From: Catenuloplanes indicus
GTDB lineage: Bacteria > Actinomycetota > Actinomycetes > Mycobacteriales > Micromonosporaceae
Length of the DNA stretch: 64,000 bases
Direction of reading: 5' to 3'
NCBI RefSeq assembly: GCF_030813715.1
Contig: NZ_JAUSUZ010000001.1
Span: 6,014,001 to 6,078,000 of the forward strand
The notes below the pieces were generated by a model. It was not told where the DNA came from and did not search any database. It saw nothing but the letters and a program-made list of their open reading frames with translations. A program made the position numbers and the translations under genes. Positions 16,586 to 26,471 of this stretch are shown here, piece by piece. Positions within the stretch are counted from its first letter, which is position 1. Each line of letters starts with the position of its first letter.

Positions 16586-18646
16586 TTGAGCGACACCACC
16601 GACATCACGTCGGATGCTTCCAAGGTCGCTGATGACGCCGCGGCCGGCACCACCCGTCGCCGGCGCTCCGGGACCGGCCTGACGGCGATGCTCCTGCCCG
16701 AGCTGCAGAGCCTGGCCGCGTCGCTCGGCATTTCCGGCACGGCCCGGATGCGCAAGGGCGAGCTGGTCGCCGCGATCTCCGAGCGGCAGGGTGGTGGCGC
16801 CGGCGGAGGCGCCCCCCGCCAGCGTGCGGAGGTCGCCGCGGCGGCCGCGCCGGTGCGCGAGGAGGTGCGGGCCGAGGTCCGCGAGACCGCCACCGCCACC
16901 GCGCCCGCCGAGGCCCCGGCAGAGGCCCCGGCGGAGACGACGCGTGCGCCGCGCCGCTCCTCCCGCGCGGCCGGTGCGCCGGAGCCGCGCACCACCGAGA
17001 CCGAGGAGGCGCCGGAGCCGCAGCGCGAGAGCCGCAGCCGTCGCGAGCGCGGCGGTGACCGGGCCGAGCGTGGCGACCGTGCGGAGCGCGGTGACCGGGC
17101 CGAGCGGGGCGACCGTGCGGAGCGCGGTGACCGGGCCGAGCGGGGCGACCGTGCGGAGCGCGGTGACCGGGCCGAGCGGGGCGAGCGCGCCGAGCGGGGC
17201 GAGCGCGCCGAGCGCAACGACCGTGGTGACCGCGCCGAGCGGGGCGACCGCAACGAGCGGGGCGACCGCGCCGAGCGCGGCGACCGCAACGAGCGTGGCG
17301 AGCGTGGCGAGCGCGACCGGGACCGCAACGACCGTTCGGACCGTGCCCCGCGCGGCGCCGACCGTGATCGCAACGACGACGGTGACGACGACGAGGACGG
17401 CAGCGGCCGGCGCGGCCGGCGTTCCCGCTTCCGGGACCGTCGCCGTGGCCGTGGCGAGCGGGACGGTGCCGAGCGCGGTGACCGCGGCGGCAACGAGCCG
17501 CAGCTCTCCGAGGACGACGTGCTCGTCCCGGTGGCCGGCATCATCGACGTGCTGGACAACTACGCGTTCGTCCGCACCACCGGCTACCTCTCCGGGCCGA
17601 ACGACGTCTACGTCTCCATGTCCCAGGTCAAGAAGTACGGCCTGCGCCGCGGCGACGCGATCACCGGCGCGGTCCGGGCCACCCGCGAGGGCGAGCAGCG
17701 GCGCGACAAGTACAACCCGCTGGTCCGGCTGGACACGATCAACGGGATGGACCCGGACGAGGCCAAGCGCCGCCCCGAGTTCTACAAGCTCACGCCGCTC
17801 TACCCGCAGGAGCGCCTGCGGCTGGAGACCGAGCCGCACATCCTGACCACGCGCGTCATCGACCTGGTGATGCCGATCGGCAAGGGCCAGCGCGCCCTGA
17901 TCGTCTCGCCGCCGAAGGCCGGTAAGACGATGGTGCTCCAGGCGATCGCGAACGCGATCACCCACAACAACCCGGAGTGCCACCTGATGGTGGTGCTGGT
18001 GGACGAGCGCCCCGAAGAGGTCACCGACATGCAGCGGTCGGTGAAGGGCGAGGTCATCGCGGCCACGTTCGACCGGCCGCCGCAGGACCACACCACGGTC
18101 GCGGAGCTGGCGATCGAGCGGGCGAAGCGCCTGGTCGAGCTCGGCCACGACGTGGTCGTGCTGCTCGACTCGGTGACGCGTCTCGGCCGGTCGTACAACC
18201 TGGCCGCGCCGGCCTCCGGCCGCATCATGTCCGGTGGTATCGACTCGACCGCGCTCTACCCGCCGAAGCGCTTCCTCGGCGCCGCGCGCAACATCGAGAA
18301 CGGTGGCTCGCTCACCATTCTCGCGACCGCGCTGGTGGAGACCGGGTCCATGATGGACACGGTCATCTTCGAGGAGTTCAAGGGCACCGGTAACGCGGAG
18401 CTGAAGCTGGACCGGAAGATCGCCGACAAGCGCACCTTCCCGGCCATCGACATCCACCCGTCCGGCACGCGCAAGGAGGAGATCCTGCTCGCGCCGGAGG
18501 AGCTGGCCATCACGCACAAGCTGCGCAAGGTGCTCCACTCGCTGGAGTCGCAGGCCGCGCTGGACCTGCTGCTCGGCCGCCTCAAGGAGACCCGCACGAA
18601 CATCGAGTTCCTGATGCAGATCGCGAAGTCGACGCCGGGCGAATAA
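16586..18646 (+). CDS. rho: Transcription termination factor Rho with long basic/acidic repeat insert
   Basis: Rho is a hexameric RNA helicase that ends transcription. The 686-residue protein begins at a TTG preceded by GAGGGAAGGA; the product then starts MSDTTDITSD, as in other actinobacteria. Order: an N-terminal SAP-like domain (LLPELQSLAASLGI, about 40-75), an inserted low-complexity region (about 75-305) with ERGDRAERGDRA repeats, a cold-shock-like RNA-binding domain (GIIDVLDNYAFVRTTGYL), then the RecA-like motor with Walker A SPPKAGKTM, LVDERPEEVTDM and the Q/R-loop segments. The insert is longer than in E. coli Rho and probably adds RNA affinity. A strong terminator follows. Confidence 0.96.
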   Translation: MSDTTDITSDASKVADDAAAGTTRRRRSGTGLTAMLLPELQSLAASLGISGTARMRKGELVAAISERQGGGAGGGAPRQRAEVAAAAAPVREEVRAEVRETATATAPAEAPAEAPAETTRAPRRSSRAAGAPEPRTTETEEAPEPQRESRSRRERGGDRAERGDRAERGDRAERGDRAERGDRAERGDRAERGDRAERGERAERGERAERNDRGDRAERGDRNERGDRAERGDRNERGERGERDRDRNDRSDRAPRGADRDRNDDGDDDEDGSGRRGRRSRFRDRRRGRGERDGAERGDRGGNEPQLSEDDVLVPVAGIIDVLDNYAFVRTTGYLSGPNDVYVSMSQVKKYGLRRGDAITGAVRATREGEQRRDKYNPLVRLDTINGMDPDEAKRRPEFYKLTPLYPQERLRLETEPHILTTRVIDLVMPIGKGQRALIVSPPKAGKTMVLQAIANAITHNNPECHLMVVLVDERPEEVTDMQRSVKGEVIAATFDRPPQDHTTVAELAIERAKRLVELGHDVVVLLDSVTRLGRSYNLAAPASGRIMSGGIDSTALYPPKRFLGAARNIENGGSLTILATALVETGSMMDTVIFEEFKGTGNAELKLDRKIADKRTFPAIDIHPSGTRKEEILLAPEELAITHKLRKVLHSLESQAALDLLLGRLKETRTNIEFLMQIAKSTPGE
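17041..17340 (+). repeat. In-frame 36-bp tandem repeat array inside rho
   Basis: Between about 17050 and 17340 the rho coding sequence carries near-identical units encoding DRAERG and variants (ERAERG, DRNERG). In 17072-17180 the DNA repeats with a clean 36-bp period (12 residues, two DRAERG blocks). It then becomes more varied. The repeat keeps frame and strongly alternating charge. It is prone to length change by slippage. Confidence 0.85.
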
Positions 18647-18656
18647 CGAACACCAT

Positions 18657-18691
18657 CTCAGCGACGGTACGGATTCCGTACCGTCGCTGAG
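18657..18691 (+). terminator. Terminator after rho
   Basis: A 17-bp perfect inverted repeat (18657-18673 with 18675-18691, a tight loop in practice of about 4 nt) begins 11 nt after the rho stop and is followed by GCATTTTTG. This is a classic intrinsic terminator separating rho from the NO synthase gene. Confidence 0.9.
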
Positions 18692-18725
18692 GCATTTTTG
18701 GGTTTGGCCGCGGACTGCGGCTTTT

Positions 18726-19931
18726 GTGGTTGAACATGGGGGTGTGTCGCACACGGCCGTTCCCGGTTACCGGGACAACCCCACCGAAACGTGGGACCCG
18801 GACGCGCCGGTCGACGCGATCGAGGCGGAGGAGTTCCTGCGGCTCTGCTACGCCGAGGACAAGCGCCTCGGGCCGGTCGAGCAGCGGCTGTCCTCGGTGC
18901 GCGCGCAGATCGCCGCGACCGGCACCTACACCCAGACGTTCGACGAGATCGCGTACGGCGCGAAGGTGGCCTGGCGCAACGCCTCCCGCTGCATCGGCCG
19001 TCTCTACTGGCGCAGCCTGGTCGTGCTGGACCGGCGGGACGCGCACACCGCGGAGCACATCTTCGCGCTGCTGCTGCGGCACCTGCGGCAGGCCGGCAAC
19101 ATGTCCAACCCCGGCATGCTGCGGCCGGTCATCTCGATCTTCCAGCCGGCGACGCCCGGCCGGCCGTACCCGCGGATCTGGAACGAGCAGTTGATCCGGT
19201 ACGCGGGGTACCGGCGCTCCGACGGCAGCGTGCTCGGCGACCCGCGGATGGTGGAGTTCACCGAGGCGATGACCGCGCTGGGCTGGCGGGGCGAGGGCAC
19301 CGGCCACGACCTGCTGCCGCTGGCGATCGAGACGCCGGCCGAGGGTGTGCGGCTGTTCGGGCTCCCGCGGGCGTCCGTGCTGGAGGTGCACATCTCGCAT
19401 CCGGAGCTGCCCTGGTTCGAGGAGCTGGGCCTGCGCTGGCACGCGGTCCCGGCGATCTCCAACATGCGGCTGAGCATCGGCGGCGTGCACTACCCGATGG
19501 CGCCGTTCAACGGCTGGTACATGGGCACCGAGATCGGCGCGCGCACGTTCGGCGACACCGACCGCTACGACATGCTGCCCGAGGTGGCGAAGCGGATGGG
19601 CCTGGACACGTCGTCCGACGCCACGATGTGGCGGGACCGCGCGCTGATCGAGCTGAACCGCGCGGTGCTGCACTCGTTCGACCTGGCCGGGGTGAAGATC
19701 TCCGACCACCACACCGAGTCGGAGCGCTTCCTCACCCACCTCCGCAACGAGGAGCGGGCCGGCCGCCCGGTGCCCGCGGACTGGAGCTGGATCGTGCCGC
19801 CGATCTCCGGGTCGGCCACGCCCGTCTTCCACCGCTACTACCACGAGGCGGACCTGCGGCCCGCGTTCTACCTGGACGCGGACGCCCACGAGCGGGCGCT
19901 GCACCCGAAACCCTCAGCTTCGGGCGGCTGA
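18726..19931 (+). CDS. nos: Nitric oxide synthase oxygenase (bacterial NOS)
   Basis: This enzyme oxidises L-arginine to citrulline and nitric oxide with heme and tetrahydrobiopterin/tetrahydrofolate, using external reductases. The 401-residue protein is an oxygenase-only NOS. It contains [10 protein letters not shown] with heme-ligating Cys89, the substrate region [13 protein letters not shown], the pterin-facing W in the [14 protein letters not shown] segment and the closing FHRYY. Length is slightly longer than Bacillus NOS (about 360). The start is a GTG at 18726 or a second GTG six codons later. It lies downstream of the rho terminator and 50 nt before a chemoreceptor-PilZ gene on the same strand, so co-expression is likely. 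Confidence 0.95.
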   Translation: MVEHGGVSHTAVPGYRDNPTETWDPDAPVDAIEAEEFLRLCYAEDKRLGPVEQRLSSVRAQIAATGTYTQTFDEIAYGAKVAWRNASRCIGRLYWRSLVVLDRRDAHTAEHIFALLLRHLRQAGNMSNPGMLRPVISIFQPATPGRPYPRIWNEQLIRYAGYRRSDGSVLGDPRMVEFTEAMTALGWRGEGTGHDLLPLAIETPAEGVRLFGLPRASVLEVHISHPELPWFEELGLRWHAVPAISNMRLSIGGVHYPMAPFNGWYMGTEIGARTFGDTDRYDMLPEVAKRMGLDTSSDATMWRDRALIELNRAVLHSFDLAGVKISDHHTESERFLTHLRNEERAGRPVPADWSWIVPPISGSATPVFHRYYHEADLRPAFYLDADAHERALHPKPSASGG

Positions 19932-19981
19932 CGCCGAACGGGGACGTGGAACCGGTGTCGGCGCGTGAGGGGATGTACCGG

Positions 19982-22027
19982 ATGTACCCACGGCCTCTGC
20001 TGCCGGTGCTGGCCGTCTGGGACCGCACCCGGATGACCGTGCGTCTCTCGATCATCATGGTGGTGCTGCTGGTCCCGTGCATGAGCGCGGTCTACGGCTT
20101 CGTGCACTTCTCCCAGGGCCAGATCTCCTTCTCCGAGCGGGAGAGCGACGGCAACGACGTGCTGCTGCCCGCGCTGGAGCTGTTCGGCGGCACGCTGGCC
20201 GGCCGGCGCCCGGACCTGGCCGCGCTGAACGCCGCGATGGACGACAACCCGGAACTGTTCGAGGACGGCGGACTGGACGAGGCGTACGACGCGGTGGCGT
20301 CCGCGGCGTCCGGCGACCCGGCCTCGGGTGCCGGGCGGATCGCGTTCGGCGAGGCGCTGGCCGCGTTCGTCACCGGCGTCGCCAACGAGTCCAACCTGAT
20401 CCTCGACCCGGACCTGGACTCGTTCTACGTGATGGACATGGAGGTCGTGCAGCTGCCGCGGGTGCTGCTGGCCGCGGCCCGCGCGGCCGCGCCGGTCAGC
20501 CCGGCCGGCACCGCGCTGATCGCCGAGCAGGCCGTCTACGCCAGTGAGCTGACCACGGTCGCCGGGAATCTGCGGACCGGCGCGGAGACGTCGCTGGCGA
20601 ACACGTCGGACGGCGCGCTGGCCGGGCGCCTGGCCGGGGTGGAGCGGGTCGCGGCCGCGGCGGAGACGGTCGCCGCCGCGATCACCGCCGGGCTCGGCAC
20701 CGCGGTCGCGGTCGACCCGGCGCCGCTGGGCGAGGCGGCCGCCGCGGTCTCCGGTGACCTCTACGCCGCCCTCGGCGGGCTGATCAGCGCCCGGGTCGGC
20801 GGCTTGGAGGCGGAGCAGGACACGATCCTGGCGATCACCGTGGTCGGCGTGCTGCTGGCGGTCTACGCGGGCGTCGGGCTCTGGTGGCACACCCGCTTCC
20901 ACGTCGGGCACATGGTGGCCGGGGTACGGGCGATCGCGGCCGGTGACCTCGCACCGCGCCCGCTGCCGAGCGGCCGGGACGAGTTCGGCGACATCGGCCG
21001 CGCGCTCGGCACCGCGCGCGAGAAGATCGCGGCCCAGGAGGAGGACCTGCGCGCCGGCCAGGACGCGCGCGAGCAGCAGATGGCCGCGAGCATGGCCCAG
21101 CAGCAGCGCTCCGAGGCGCTGCTGCGGGAACGCGCGAAGGAGGCGATCGCGGACACCGCGTCCACCATCGCGATGGAGCTGGCCGAGGTGGTCGATCAGG
21201 TCGAGCAGGTGCGCGCGGCCACGACCCGGATCGACGGGCAGATGGCCTCGGCCGCGGAGATCACCGAGTCCGTGGTGACGAAGGCGGCCGAGGCGGACCG
21301 GGTCACCGGCGCGCTCACCGCGAGCCTGCGCCGCGTCGCGGAGATGGCCCAGGTGATCGCGGGCGTAGCGGACCAGACCCGCATGCTGGCGCTGAACGCG
21401 ACGATCGAGGCGGCCCGGGCCGGTGAGATGGGCAAGGGCTTCGCGGTCGTGGCCGGCGAGGTCAAGGACCTGGCCACCGCGTCCGCCCGGTCCACCGAGC
21501 AGATCGCCAGCACGATCTCCTCGCTGGAGACCGACGTGGCGGAGATGTTCGCCGCGATCGGCGGCGTCACCGACGGCATCAGCAGTGTGAACACCGCCAC
21601 ACTCGAACTCCGGCAGATCGCGGCGGACCAGCACGACCTGGTGCAGAGTCTGGACCGGGGCGTGGCGGAGACGCTGGACCGGATCAACAACATGGTGGAC
21701 CTGACCGACAAGCTGGAGCGGCGTGAGTTCCCCCGGTACGCCGACACCGCGCCGGTCACGCTGGTCGTGAACGGCGAACGGCACACCGGGCGCCTGCTCG
21801 ACGTAAGCCTCGGCGGGCTGCACTGCACCGTACCGACGCTGGACCGGCTCGGCCTCGGCGCGGACGTCACCGCGGAGCTGCGCGTCTCCGGCGCCACCGT
21901 CACGCTGGCCGCGAATGTGGCCCAGCGCACCGGCGACGACCTGCGCCTGCGCTTCCTCGACGTGTCGCCGGAGGTCCGCCAGATCCTGGCCCGGCACATC
22001 GGCACGCTCGGGAATGCGCTGCCGTGA
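19982..22027 (+). CDS. Methyl-accepting chemotaxis-type receptor with C-terminal PilZ domain
   Basis: This is a roughly 681-residue membrane receptor. A first helix (about 18-40) and a second (about 280-303) bracket an extracytoplasmic sensor of about 240 residues. A HAMP-like linker follows, then a signalling coiled coil with the receptor tip [20 protein letters not shown] (about 460-485). A PilZ domain ends the protein (about 580-681), with both c-di-GMP motifs intact: RREFPR (RxxxR) and DVSLGG (DxSxxG). The start is set at the ATG at 19982 because GTGAGGGG lies 9 nt upstream; an ATG at 19973 is too close to that site. It probably responds to signals with c-di-GMP input. It sits directly after the NO synthase gene. 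No che genes are seen nearby. Confidence 0.88.
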   Translation: MYPRPLLPVLAVWDRTRMTVRLSIIMVVLLVPCMSAVYGFVHFSQGQISFSERESDGNDVLLPALELFGGTLAGRRPDLAALNAAMDDNPELFEDGGLDEAYDAVASAASGDPASGAGRIAFGEALAAFVTGVANESNLILDPDLDSFYVMDMEVVQLPRVLLAAARAAAPVSPAGTALIAEQAVYASELTTVAGNLRTGAETSLANTSDGALAGRLAGVERVAAAAETVAAAITAGLGTAVAVDPAPLGEAAAAVSGDLYAALGGLISARVGGLEAEQDTILAITVVGVLLAVYAGVGLWWHTRFHVGHMVAGVRAIAAGDLAPRPLPSGRDEFGDIGRALGTAREKIAAQEEDLRAGQDAREQQMAASMAQQQRSEALLRERAKEAIADTASTIAMELAEVVDQVEQVRAATTRIDGQMASAAEITESVVTKAAEADRVTGALTASLRRVAEMAQVIAGVADQTRMLALNATIEAARAGEMGKGFAVVAGEVKDLATASARSTEQIASTISSLETDVAEMFAAIGGVTDGISSVNTATLELRQIAADQHDLVQSLDRGVAETLDRINNMVDLTDKLERREFPRYADTAPVTLVVNGERHTGRLLDVSLGGLHCTVPTLDRLGLGADVTAELRVSGATVTLAANVAQRTGDDLRLRFLDVSPEVRQILARHIGTLGNALP

Positions 22028-22180
22028 GTTCCGGTTACACCAGCCGGAACGGTCACCGTCTCCCGGTGCGGGCGCCGCACCCCGGACATGGCAGACTGGA
22101 CCATCGGCCAGCGGTTCCGGTTCACGCTCTGCGATCGGCGTCGAGCGACCCGGCGACCACCCACGAGAGGACCGAGGCAC

Positions 22181-22411
22181 ATGAAGAAGGACATTCACCC
22201 GCAGTACGCCGTGACCGAGGTGTCCTGCTCCTGCGGCAGCACGTTCACCACGCGGAGCACCGCCAAGGGCGGCAAGATCTCGGTCGAGACCTGCAGCGCC
22301 TGCCACCCGTTCTACACCGGCAAGCAGCGCGTGCTCGACACCGCGGGTCGCGTGGCGAAGTTCCAGCAGAAGTACGCCAAGGTCCAGAAGACCGGCGCCA
22401 AGACCAAGTAG
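22181..22411 (+). CDS. rpmE: 50S ribosomal protein L31 (zinc-binding form)
   Basis: bL31 is a bridge protein of the large ribosomal subunit. The 76-residue product begins MKKDIHPQY, the universal L31 start, after a GAGAGGACCGAGG ribosome-binding region. It carries the four zinc-ligand cysteines (VSCSCGS and ETCSACHPF), so it is the C+ paralogue expressed when zinc is ample. Actinobacteria often have a Cys-less version elsewhere, under Zur control. It is followed by a strong terminator and then prfA, the usual order. Confidence 0.96.
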   Translation: MKKDIHPQYAVTEVSCSCGSTFTTRSTAKGGKISVETCSACHPFYTGKQRVLDTAGRVAKFQQKYAKVQKTGAKTK

Positions 22412-22420
22412 CTTTCCGTA

Positions 22421-22457
22421 CGGCGCTCGTCCCTGTTCTCGGCAGGGACGAGCGCCG
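22421..22457 (+). terminator. Terminator after rpmE
   Basis: Perfect 15-bp arms 22421-22435 and 22443-22457 with a 7-nt loop (TTCTCGG) start 9 nt after the rpmE stop. A T-rich run (TTTCGTTTGTCGC then TTTTTG) follows. Strong intrinsic terminator ahead of prfA. Confidence 0.9.
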
Positions 22458-22511
22458 TTTCGTTTGTCGCTTCTTTTTGTCGTTTCGTCATGGTTTTGGA
22501 GAGCTGGAGAG

Positions 22512-23600
22512 ATGAGCAACGAACGGCTGATGTCGCTCCTGGACGAGTACACCGACCTGGAGAAGCAGCTCGCCGACCCGGCCATCCACGCGGACCAGAA
22601 CGTCGCGCGCCGCGTCGGCCGGCGGTTCGCCGAGCTCTCCCCGATCCACAAGGCGCACGGCGACCTGGAGCAGGTCCGCGAGGACCTGGAGGCGGCGCGC
22701 GAGCTGGCCGCCGAGGACCCGGCGTTCGCGGCCGAGGCCGACGAGCTGTCCGCGCGACTGCCCGAGCTGGAGGAGAAGCTCGCCGAGCTGCTCATCCCAC
22801 GGGACCCCAACGACGCCAAGGACGTGATCCTGGAGATCAAGGCGGGCGAGGGCGGCGAGGAGTCCGCGCTGTTCGCCGGCGACCTGCTGCGGATGTACCA
22901 GCGGTACGCGGAGCGGCACGGCTGGATCACCGAGATCATCGAGGCGCAGAGCTCGGACATGGGCGGCGTCAAGGACGTCTCCGTCGCGATCAAGACCAAG
23001 GGCGTGCCGGAGGGCGGCAACGGCGTCTGGTCCCGGCTCAAGTGGGAGGGCGGCGTGCACCGGGTGCAGCGCGTCCCGGTCACCGAGTCGCAGGGCCGGA
23101 TCCACACCTCCGCGGCCGGCGTGCTGGTGCTGCCCGAGGCCGAGGAGGTCGACGTCCAGATCGACCCGAACGACCTGCGGATCGACGTGTTCCGGTCGTC
23201 CGGGCCGGGCGGCCAGTCGGTCAACACCACCGACTCCGCGGTCCGGATCACGCACCTGCCGACCGGCGTGGTGGTCTCCTGCCAGAACGAGAAGTCCCAG
23301 CTGCAGAACCGCGAGCAGGCGATGCGGATCCTGCGCTCCCGGCTGCTCGCGGTCGCGCAGGAGGCGGCCGCGGCCGAGGCGTCCGACGCGCGCAAGTCGC
23401 AGGTGCGCACGGTCGACCGGTCGGAGCGGATCCGGACGTACAACTTCCCGCAGAACCGGATCACCGACCACCGGATCGGCTTCACCGCGTACAACCTGGA
23501 TCTGGTGCTGGCCGGGGACGTCGACGGCGTGCTGGACGCGCTGACCGAGGCGGACCGGGCGGCGCGGCTCGCCGGCGACACCGAGCTCGCCCGGAAGTGA
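22512..23600 (+). CDS. prfA: Peptide chain release factor 1
   Basis: RF1 reads UAA and UAG and releases the peptide. The 362-residue protein has the GGQ motif ([16 protein letters not shown], Gly233-Gln235), where Gln is methylated by PrmC. It also has a codon-recognition segment of PxT type ([16 protein letters not shown]; the PVT fits RF1 rather than RF2's SPF). The ATG at 22512 is preceded by GGAGAGCTGGAGAG and gives [20 protein letters not shown]. The gene would normally be followed on the same strand by prmC; here prmC faces it. Confidence 0.96.
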   Translation: MSNERLMSLLDEYTDLEKQLADPAIHADQNVARRVGRRFAELSPIHKAHGDLEQVREDLEAARELAAEDPAFAAEADELSARLPELEEKLAELLIPRDPNDAKDVILEIKAGEGGEESALFAGDLLRMYQRYAERHGWITEIIEAQSSDMGGVKDVSVAIKTKGVPEGGNGVWSRLKWEGGVHRVQRVPVTESQGRIHTSAAGVLVLPEAEEVDVQIDPNDLRIDVFRSSGPGGQSVNTTDSAVRITHLPTGVVVSCQNEKSQLQNREQAMRILRSRLLAVAQEAAAAEASDARKSQVRTVDRSERIRTYNFPQNRITDHRIGFTAYNLDLVLAGDVDGVLDALTEADRAARLAGDTELARK

Positions 23601-23652
23601 TGCGCGCGCCCACCCGCCTGTGGGCCGTGCCGGGTGAGGGGTTCCCGCTCGG

Positions 23653-24546
23653 CTAACCCTTGTGCGCGGTGGTGTAGCGGGCGCGCTGCGCGAGGTCGTA
23701 CCGGAGCCGGACGATGGCGAACCGGCCGTCCTCGCGCAGCAGCGCCGGCACCTCCGCGCCGTGCGTCTCGTCGTGCTCCACCGCGAACGAACCGCCGGAG
23801 GTCAGCAGGCGCGCGGCCGTGCCGATCACCGCGGGGATGACGTCCAGGCCCTCCTCGCCGCCGAACACGGCCTGCGGCGGGTCGTGGTCGACCTCGACCG
23901 CGACCTTCGTGCCGCGCGGCACGTACGGCGGGTTGCACAGCACCAGGTCCACGGTGCCGTTCAGCTCGGCCAGCACTGAGTCGTCCGCGACGTCGCCCTC
24001 CACCACGGTGATGTGCGGGTCACCGGCGCCCGCCCGGTCGGCCGCGTTGCGCCGCAGCCAGGTCAGCGCCTCCGGGGATCGCTCCACCGCGTAGACCTTC
24101 GCGTCCGGGCGCTCGTTCGCCACCGCCAGGGCGATCGCGCCGGAACCGCTGCACAGGTCGACCACCACCGGCCGGGAGTGCCCGGCCAGCGCGGCCAGGC
24201 CCCAGTCCGCCAGCAGCTCGGTCTCCGGCCGGGGCACGAACACGCCGGGGCCGACGGAGAGCTCGATGTGCCGGAACGGCGCCTTGCCGGTGATGTGCTG
24301 CAGCGGCACGCCGGTCGCCCGCTTCTCGATCGCTTTCACGTACTCCAGCAGCGCCTCCTCGGTGAAACCGTCGGAGAGCAGCAGCTGCGAGCGGGACTCG
24401 CCCAGCACGTGGGCAGCGAGGATCTCCGCGTCGACGCGCGGCGTCGGTACACCGGCCTCGTCCAGGCGCGACGTCCCGCGGGCCACGACCGCGGAGGCTC
24501 GTGTCCGTTCCGTGCCCGCTAGGGGCTTTCCATGAGCGTGGGTCAC
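23653..24546 (-). CDS. prmC: Release-factor glutamine methyltransferase (PrmC/HemK), inverted relative to prfA
   Basis: PrmC methylates the Gln of the GGQ motif of release factors using S-adenosylmethionine. The 297-residue protein has the helical N-terminal domain (LDEAGVPTPRVDAEILAAHVLG), the SAM-binding motif VVDLCSGSGAIALAVA, and the substrate motif LVLCNPPYVP. The start is a GTG at 24546 (VTHAHGKPLAG); the frame runs further upstream but without homologous sequence. It lies on the opposite strand to prfA, with the two genes converging over a 52-nt gap, which is not the usual tandem order. It is divergent from the GGDEF gene. Confidence 0.95.
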   Translation of the reverse strand: MTHAHGKPLAGTERTRASAVVARGTSRLDEAGVPTPRVDAEILAAHVLGESRSQLLLSDGFTEEALLEYVKAIEKRATGVPLQHITGKAPFRHIELSVGPGVFVPRPETELLADWGLAALAGHSRPVVVDLCSGSGAIALAVANERPDAKVYAVERSPEALTWLRRNAADRAGAGDPHITVVEGDVADDSVLAELNGTVDLVLCNPPYVPRGTKVAVEVDHDPPQAVFGGEEGLDVIPAVIGTAARLLTSGGSFAVEHDETHGAEVPALLREDGRFAIVRLRYDLAQRARYTTAHKG

Positions 24547-24667
24547 GCCATAATCATTACGGTACGCACATCGCGGCGGGCCGAAGACGCACCGCTCGAC
24601 GTTTCGGGACCACAAGTTTGCGGCGTGCCGAGCGGTACGCCGCCTCGACAGATCAGGGAGGCGCCGA

Positions 24668-26182
24668 GTGGGTTGGCTCGACCGGGTCGCGGACCAGGCC
24701 GACCGCCTGCGTGAGGCGCGCACGTTGCAGCAGGCCGACCGCTCGGCGGAGGCGTCCCGCCTGCTGGAGCAGGTCGCGGAGAGCACACGTGACCCGTACG
24801 CGCGGACCGACGCGCTCGTCCAGCGGCTCGGTACGCTGATCAACCTCGGGCGCACCGCGGAGTACGGGCCGGCCATGGACCGCGCGTTCGAGGCCGTGCA
24901 GGAGCTGCCGGAGCCGTACGTGCGGGGTCAGCTGCACGCGTTCGCCGCGCTCGCCGCCCATCACCAGGGCGCGCTCGACCGCTGCGTGATGCACCTGGTG
25001 CAGAGCTCGCGCGCGCTCAACGCGGTCACCGAGCCGGACTCGGACACCGCGTGGGGCTGGCACGACCTCGCGATGGCGTACTCGTACCTGGCGTTCCACG
25101 GTTACGCGCTGTCCGCGATCGAGCGAGCCCGGCAGATCGGCGCCGCGGCCGGACTTCCCGAGGAGGTGCTGGCCGCGCCCGGCATCCGGCTGCGCAACGC
25201 GATCGCGCTGGACCACTCCGGCGACACGGACGGCTGCCTGCGCGTGCTCCGCGACGTCAGTGACGACCTGGCCCGGATCGGCCGGGCCGGTCACCTGGAC
25301 CGGATCCGGCCCAGCAGCCGCGCGGCGTACGGCTACACGGTCGCCCGCCGCGCCGCGCTCGGCGAACGCGGGCCGGTCGACGCGTGGTCGCTGCTCGCGT
25401 ACGGCGGGGACAGCGCGCGCGCCCGGGACCTGCGCCGGCTCGGCGAGGTGTGCCTGTCCATCGCGGACGGCCGGACCGCCGAGGCACTCACCCAGATCGG
25501 CTCGGTCACGGTCGCGCCGGAGACGCTCGGTGCGGCCGAACCAGCTCGGCTGCGCAGCATCTCGTACGCCCGGGCCGGTGACCACGAGGCGGCGCACCGC
25601 GCGGACCGGCTCGCGTTCCGGCTCGCCACCCAGCGCAACGACCGGCTGCGCGAGGTCTACGTGGACGGCATCGCGGCCCGGCTGGACCAGGAGGAGATGC
25701 GCCGCGCGGCCGCGCAGTCCGGCGGCGAGGCGCTCTCCGACCCGCTGACCGGCCTGCCGAACCGCCGCCGGCTCGAACGCTACGTGGCCGAGCTGGCCGA
25801 GCACGGCGAGCGCGCCGCGCTCGGCGTCTGCGACCTGATGGGCTTCACCTCGGTCAACACCGTGCACGGCCACCACGCCGGCGACCTGGTGCTGCAGCGG
25901 GTGGCCGGGGTGATAAACCGGGTGATGCGCCGCGGCGACTTCGTGGCCCGCTACGGCGGCGACGAGTTCGTGGTGGTGCTGCCCGGCGCCGGCACGGCCC
26001 AGGCCACCGAGGTCGGCCGCCGCATCTCCACCGCGCTGGCCGCGGAGGACTGGGAGTCACTGGTCCCCGGCACGCCGATCTCCGCCCGGCTCGGCTGGGC
26101 GGAGGTCAACGGCGCGGTACCCGAGGGCCGCGGCGGGCTGGCGGACGCGCTGGTCCGCGCGTTCCGCACGGTCACCGCATGA
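24668..26182 (+). CDS. TPR-type protein with active-looking GGDEF diguanylate cyclase domain
   Basis: This is a 504-residue soluble protein. Residues 1-325 are helical repeats like tetratricopeptide units (LQQADRSAEASRLLEQVAE, AYSYLAFHGYALSAIERARQIG). Residues 345-504 form a GGDEF domain opening DPLTGLPNRRRLERYV with an intact YGGDEF at about residues 429-434 and an RxxD inhibitory site (RRGD) five residues earlier. It should make c-di-GMP from GTP, with product inhibition. The GTG start has a GGGAGG site. The last 11 nt overlap a convergent gene. It belongs to the GGDEF proteins that control development in actinomycetes; the specific signal is unknown. Confidence 0.9.
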   Translation: MGWLDRVADQADRLREARTLQQADRSAEASRLLEQVAESTRDPYARTDALVQRLGTLINLGRTAEYGPAMDRAFEAVQELPEPYVRGQLHAFAALAAHHQGALDRCVMHLVQSSRALNAVTEPDSDTAWGWHDLAMAYSYLAFHGYALSAIERARQIGAAAGLPEEVLAAPGIRLRNAIALDHSGDTDGCLRVLRDVSDDLARIGRAGHLDRIRPSSRAAYGYTVARRAALGERGPVDAWSLLAYGGDSARARDLRRLGEVCLSIADGRTAEALTQIGSVTVAPETLGAAEPARLRSISYARAGDHEAAHRADRLAFRLATQRNDRLREVYVDGIAARLDQEEMRRAAAQSGGEALSDPLTGLPNRRRLERYVAELAEHGERAALGVCDLMGFTSVNTVHGHHAGDLVLQRVAGVINRVMRRGDFVARYGGDEFVVVLPGAGTAQATEVGRRISTALAAEDWESLVPGTPISARLGWAEVNGAVPEGRGGLADALVRAFRTVTA

Positions 26183-26471
26183 TGCCGGTCTCCGGACCGT
26201 CGTAGATCTGCTCACCCAGCGAGACACGGAAGTGGAACGTCGCGGTCCGCCCCTCCACCGCCACCAGGAACGACCCCGGCGTGGCGAGCCGGTAGACCTG
26301 CCGCCGCCGCGGCGCCCAGGGATGCTCCGGCTGGTATTCCCGCGCGGTGCGCAACGCCAGCTCCTGCGCCTTCTCCTCGGTCTCGGCCGCGGGCGCCACG
26401 TTGGTCACCCGCCACTGCCGGCCCTCCCCGTTGCCGCTCTGCTCCTCCACGATCACGAACCACCGACTCAT
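26172..26471 (-). CDS. Conserved small protein, function unknown
   Basis: This 99-residue protein begins MSRWFVIVEEQSGNG and ends with FHFRVSLGEQIYDGPETGIMR. It is mainly beta-strand in character with a charged helix (TEEKAQELALRTAREYQPEH). There is no signal or membrane segment. The balanced composition and clean start support a real gene, of the kind found as an actinobacterial orphan. I do not recognise a named family. It converges on and overlaps the GGDEF gene by 11 nt. Confidence 0.7.
   Translation of the reverse strand: MSRWFVIVEEQSGNGEGRQWRVTNVAPAAETEEKAQELALRTAREYQPEHPWAPRRRQVYRLATPGSFLVAVEGRTATFHFRVSLGEQIYDGPETGIMR

Noticed and set aside
17041-17340. Repeat array in rho considered as a CRISPR-like array
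   Set aside because: The units are in frame, continuous and without unique spacers; they encode part of Rho.
19868-23938. Very long antisense open frame of over 1300 codons opposite the chemoreceptor, rpmE and prfA
   Set aside because: It is a GC-rich shadow without motifs, opposite several well-identified genes.
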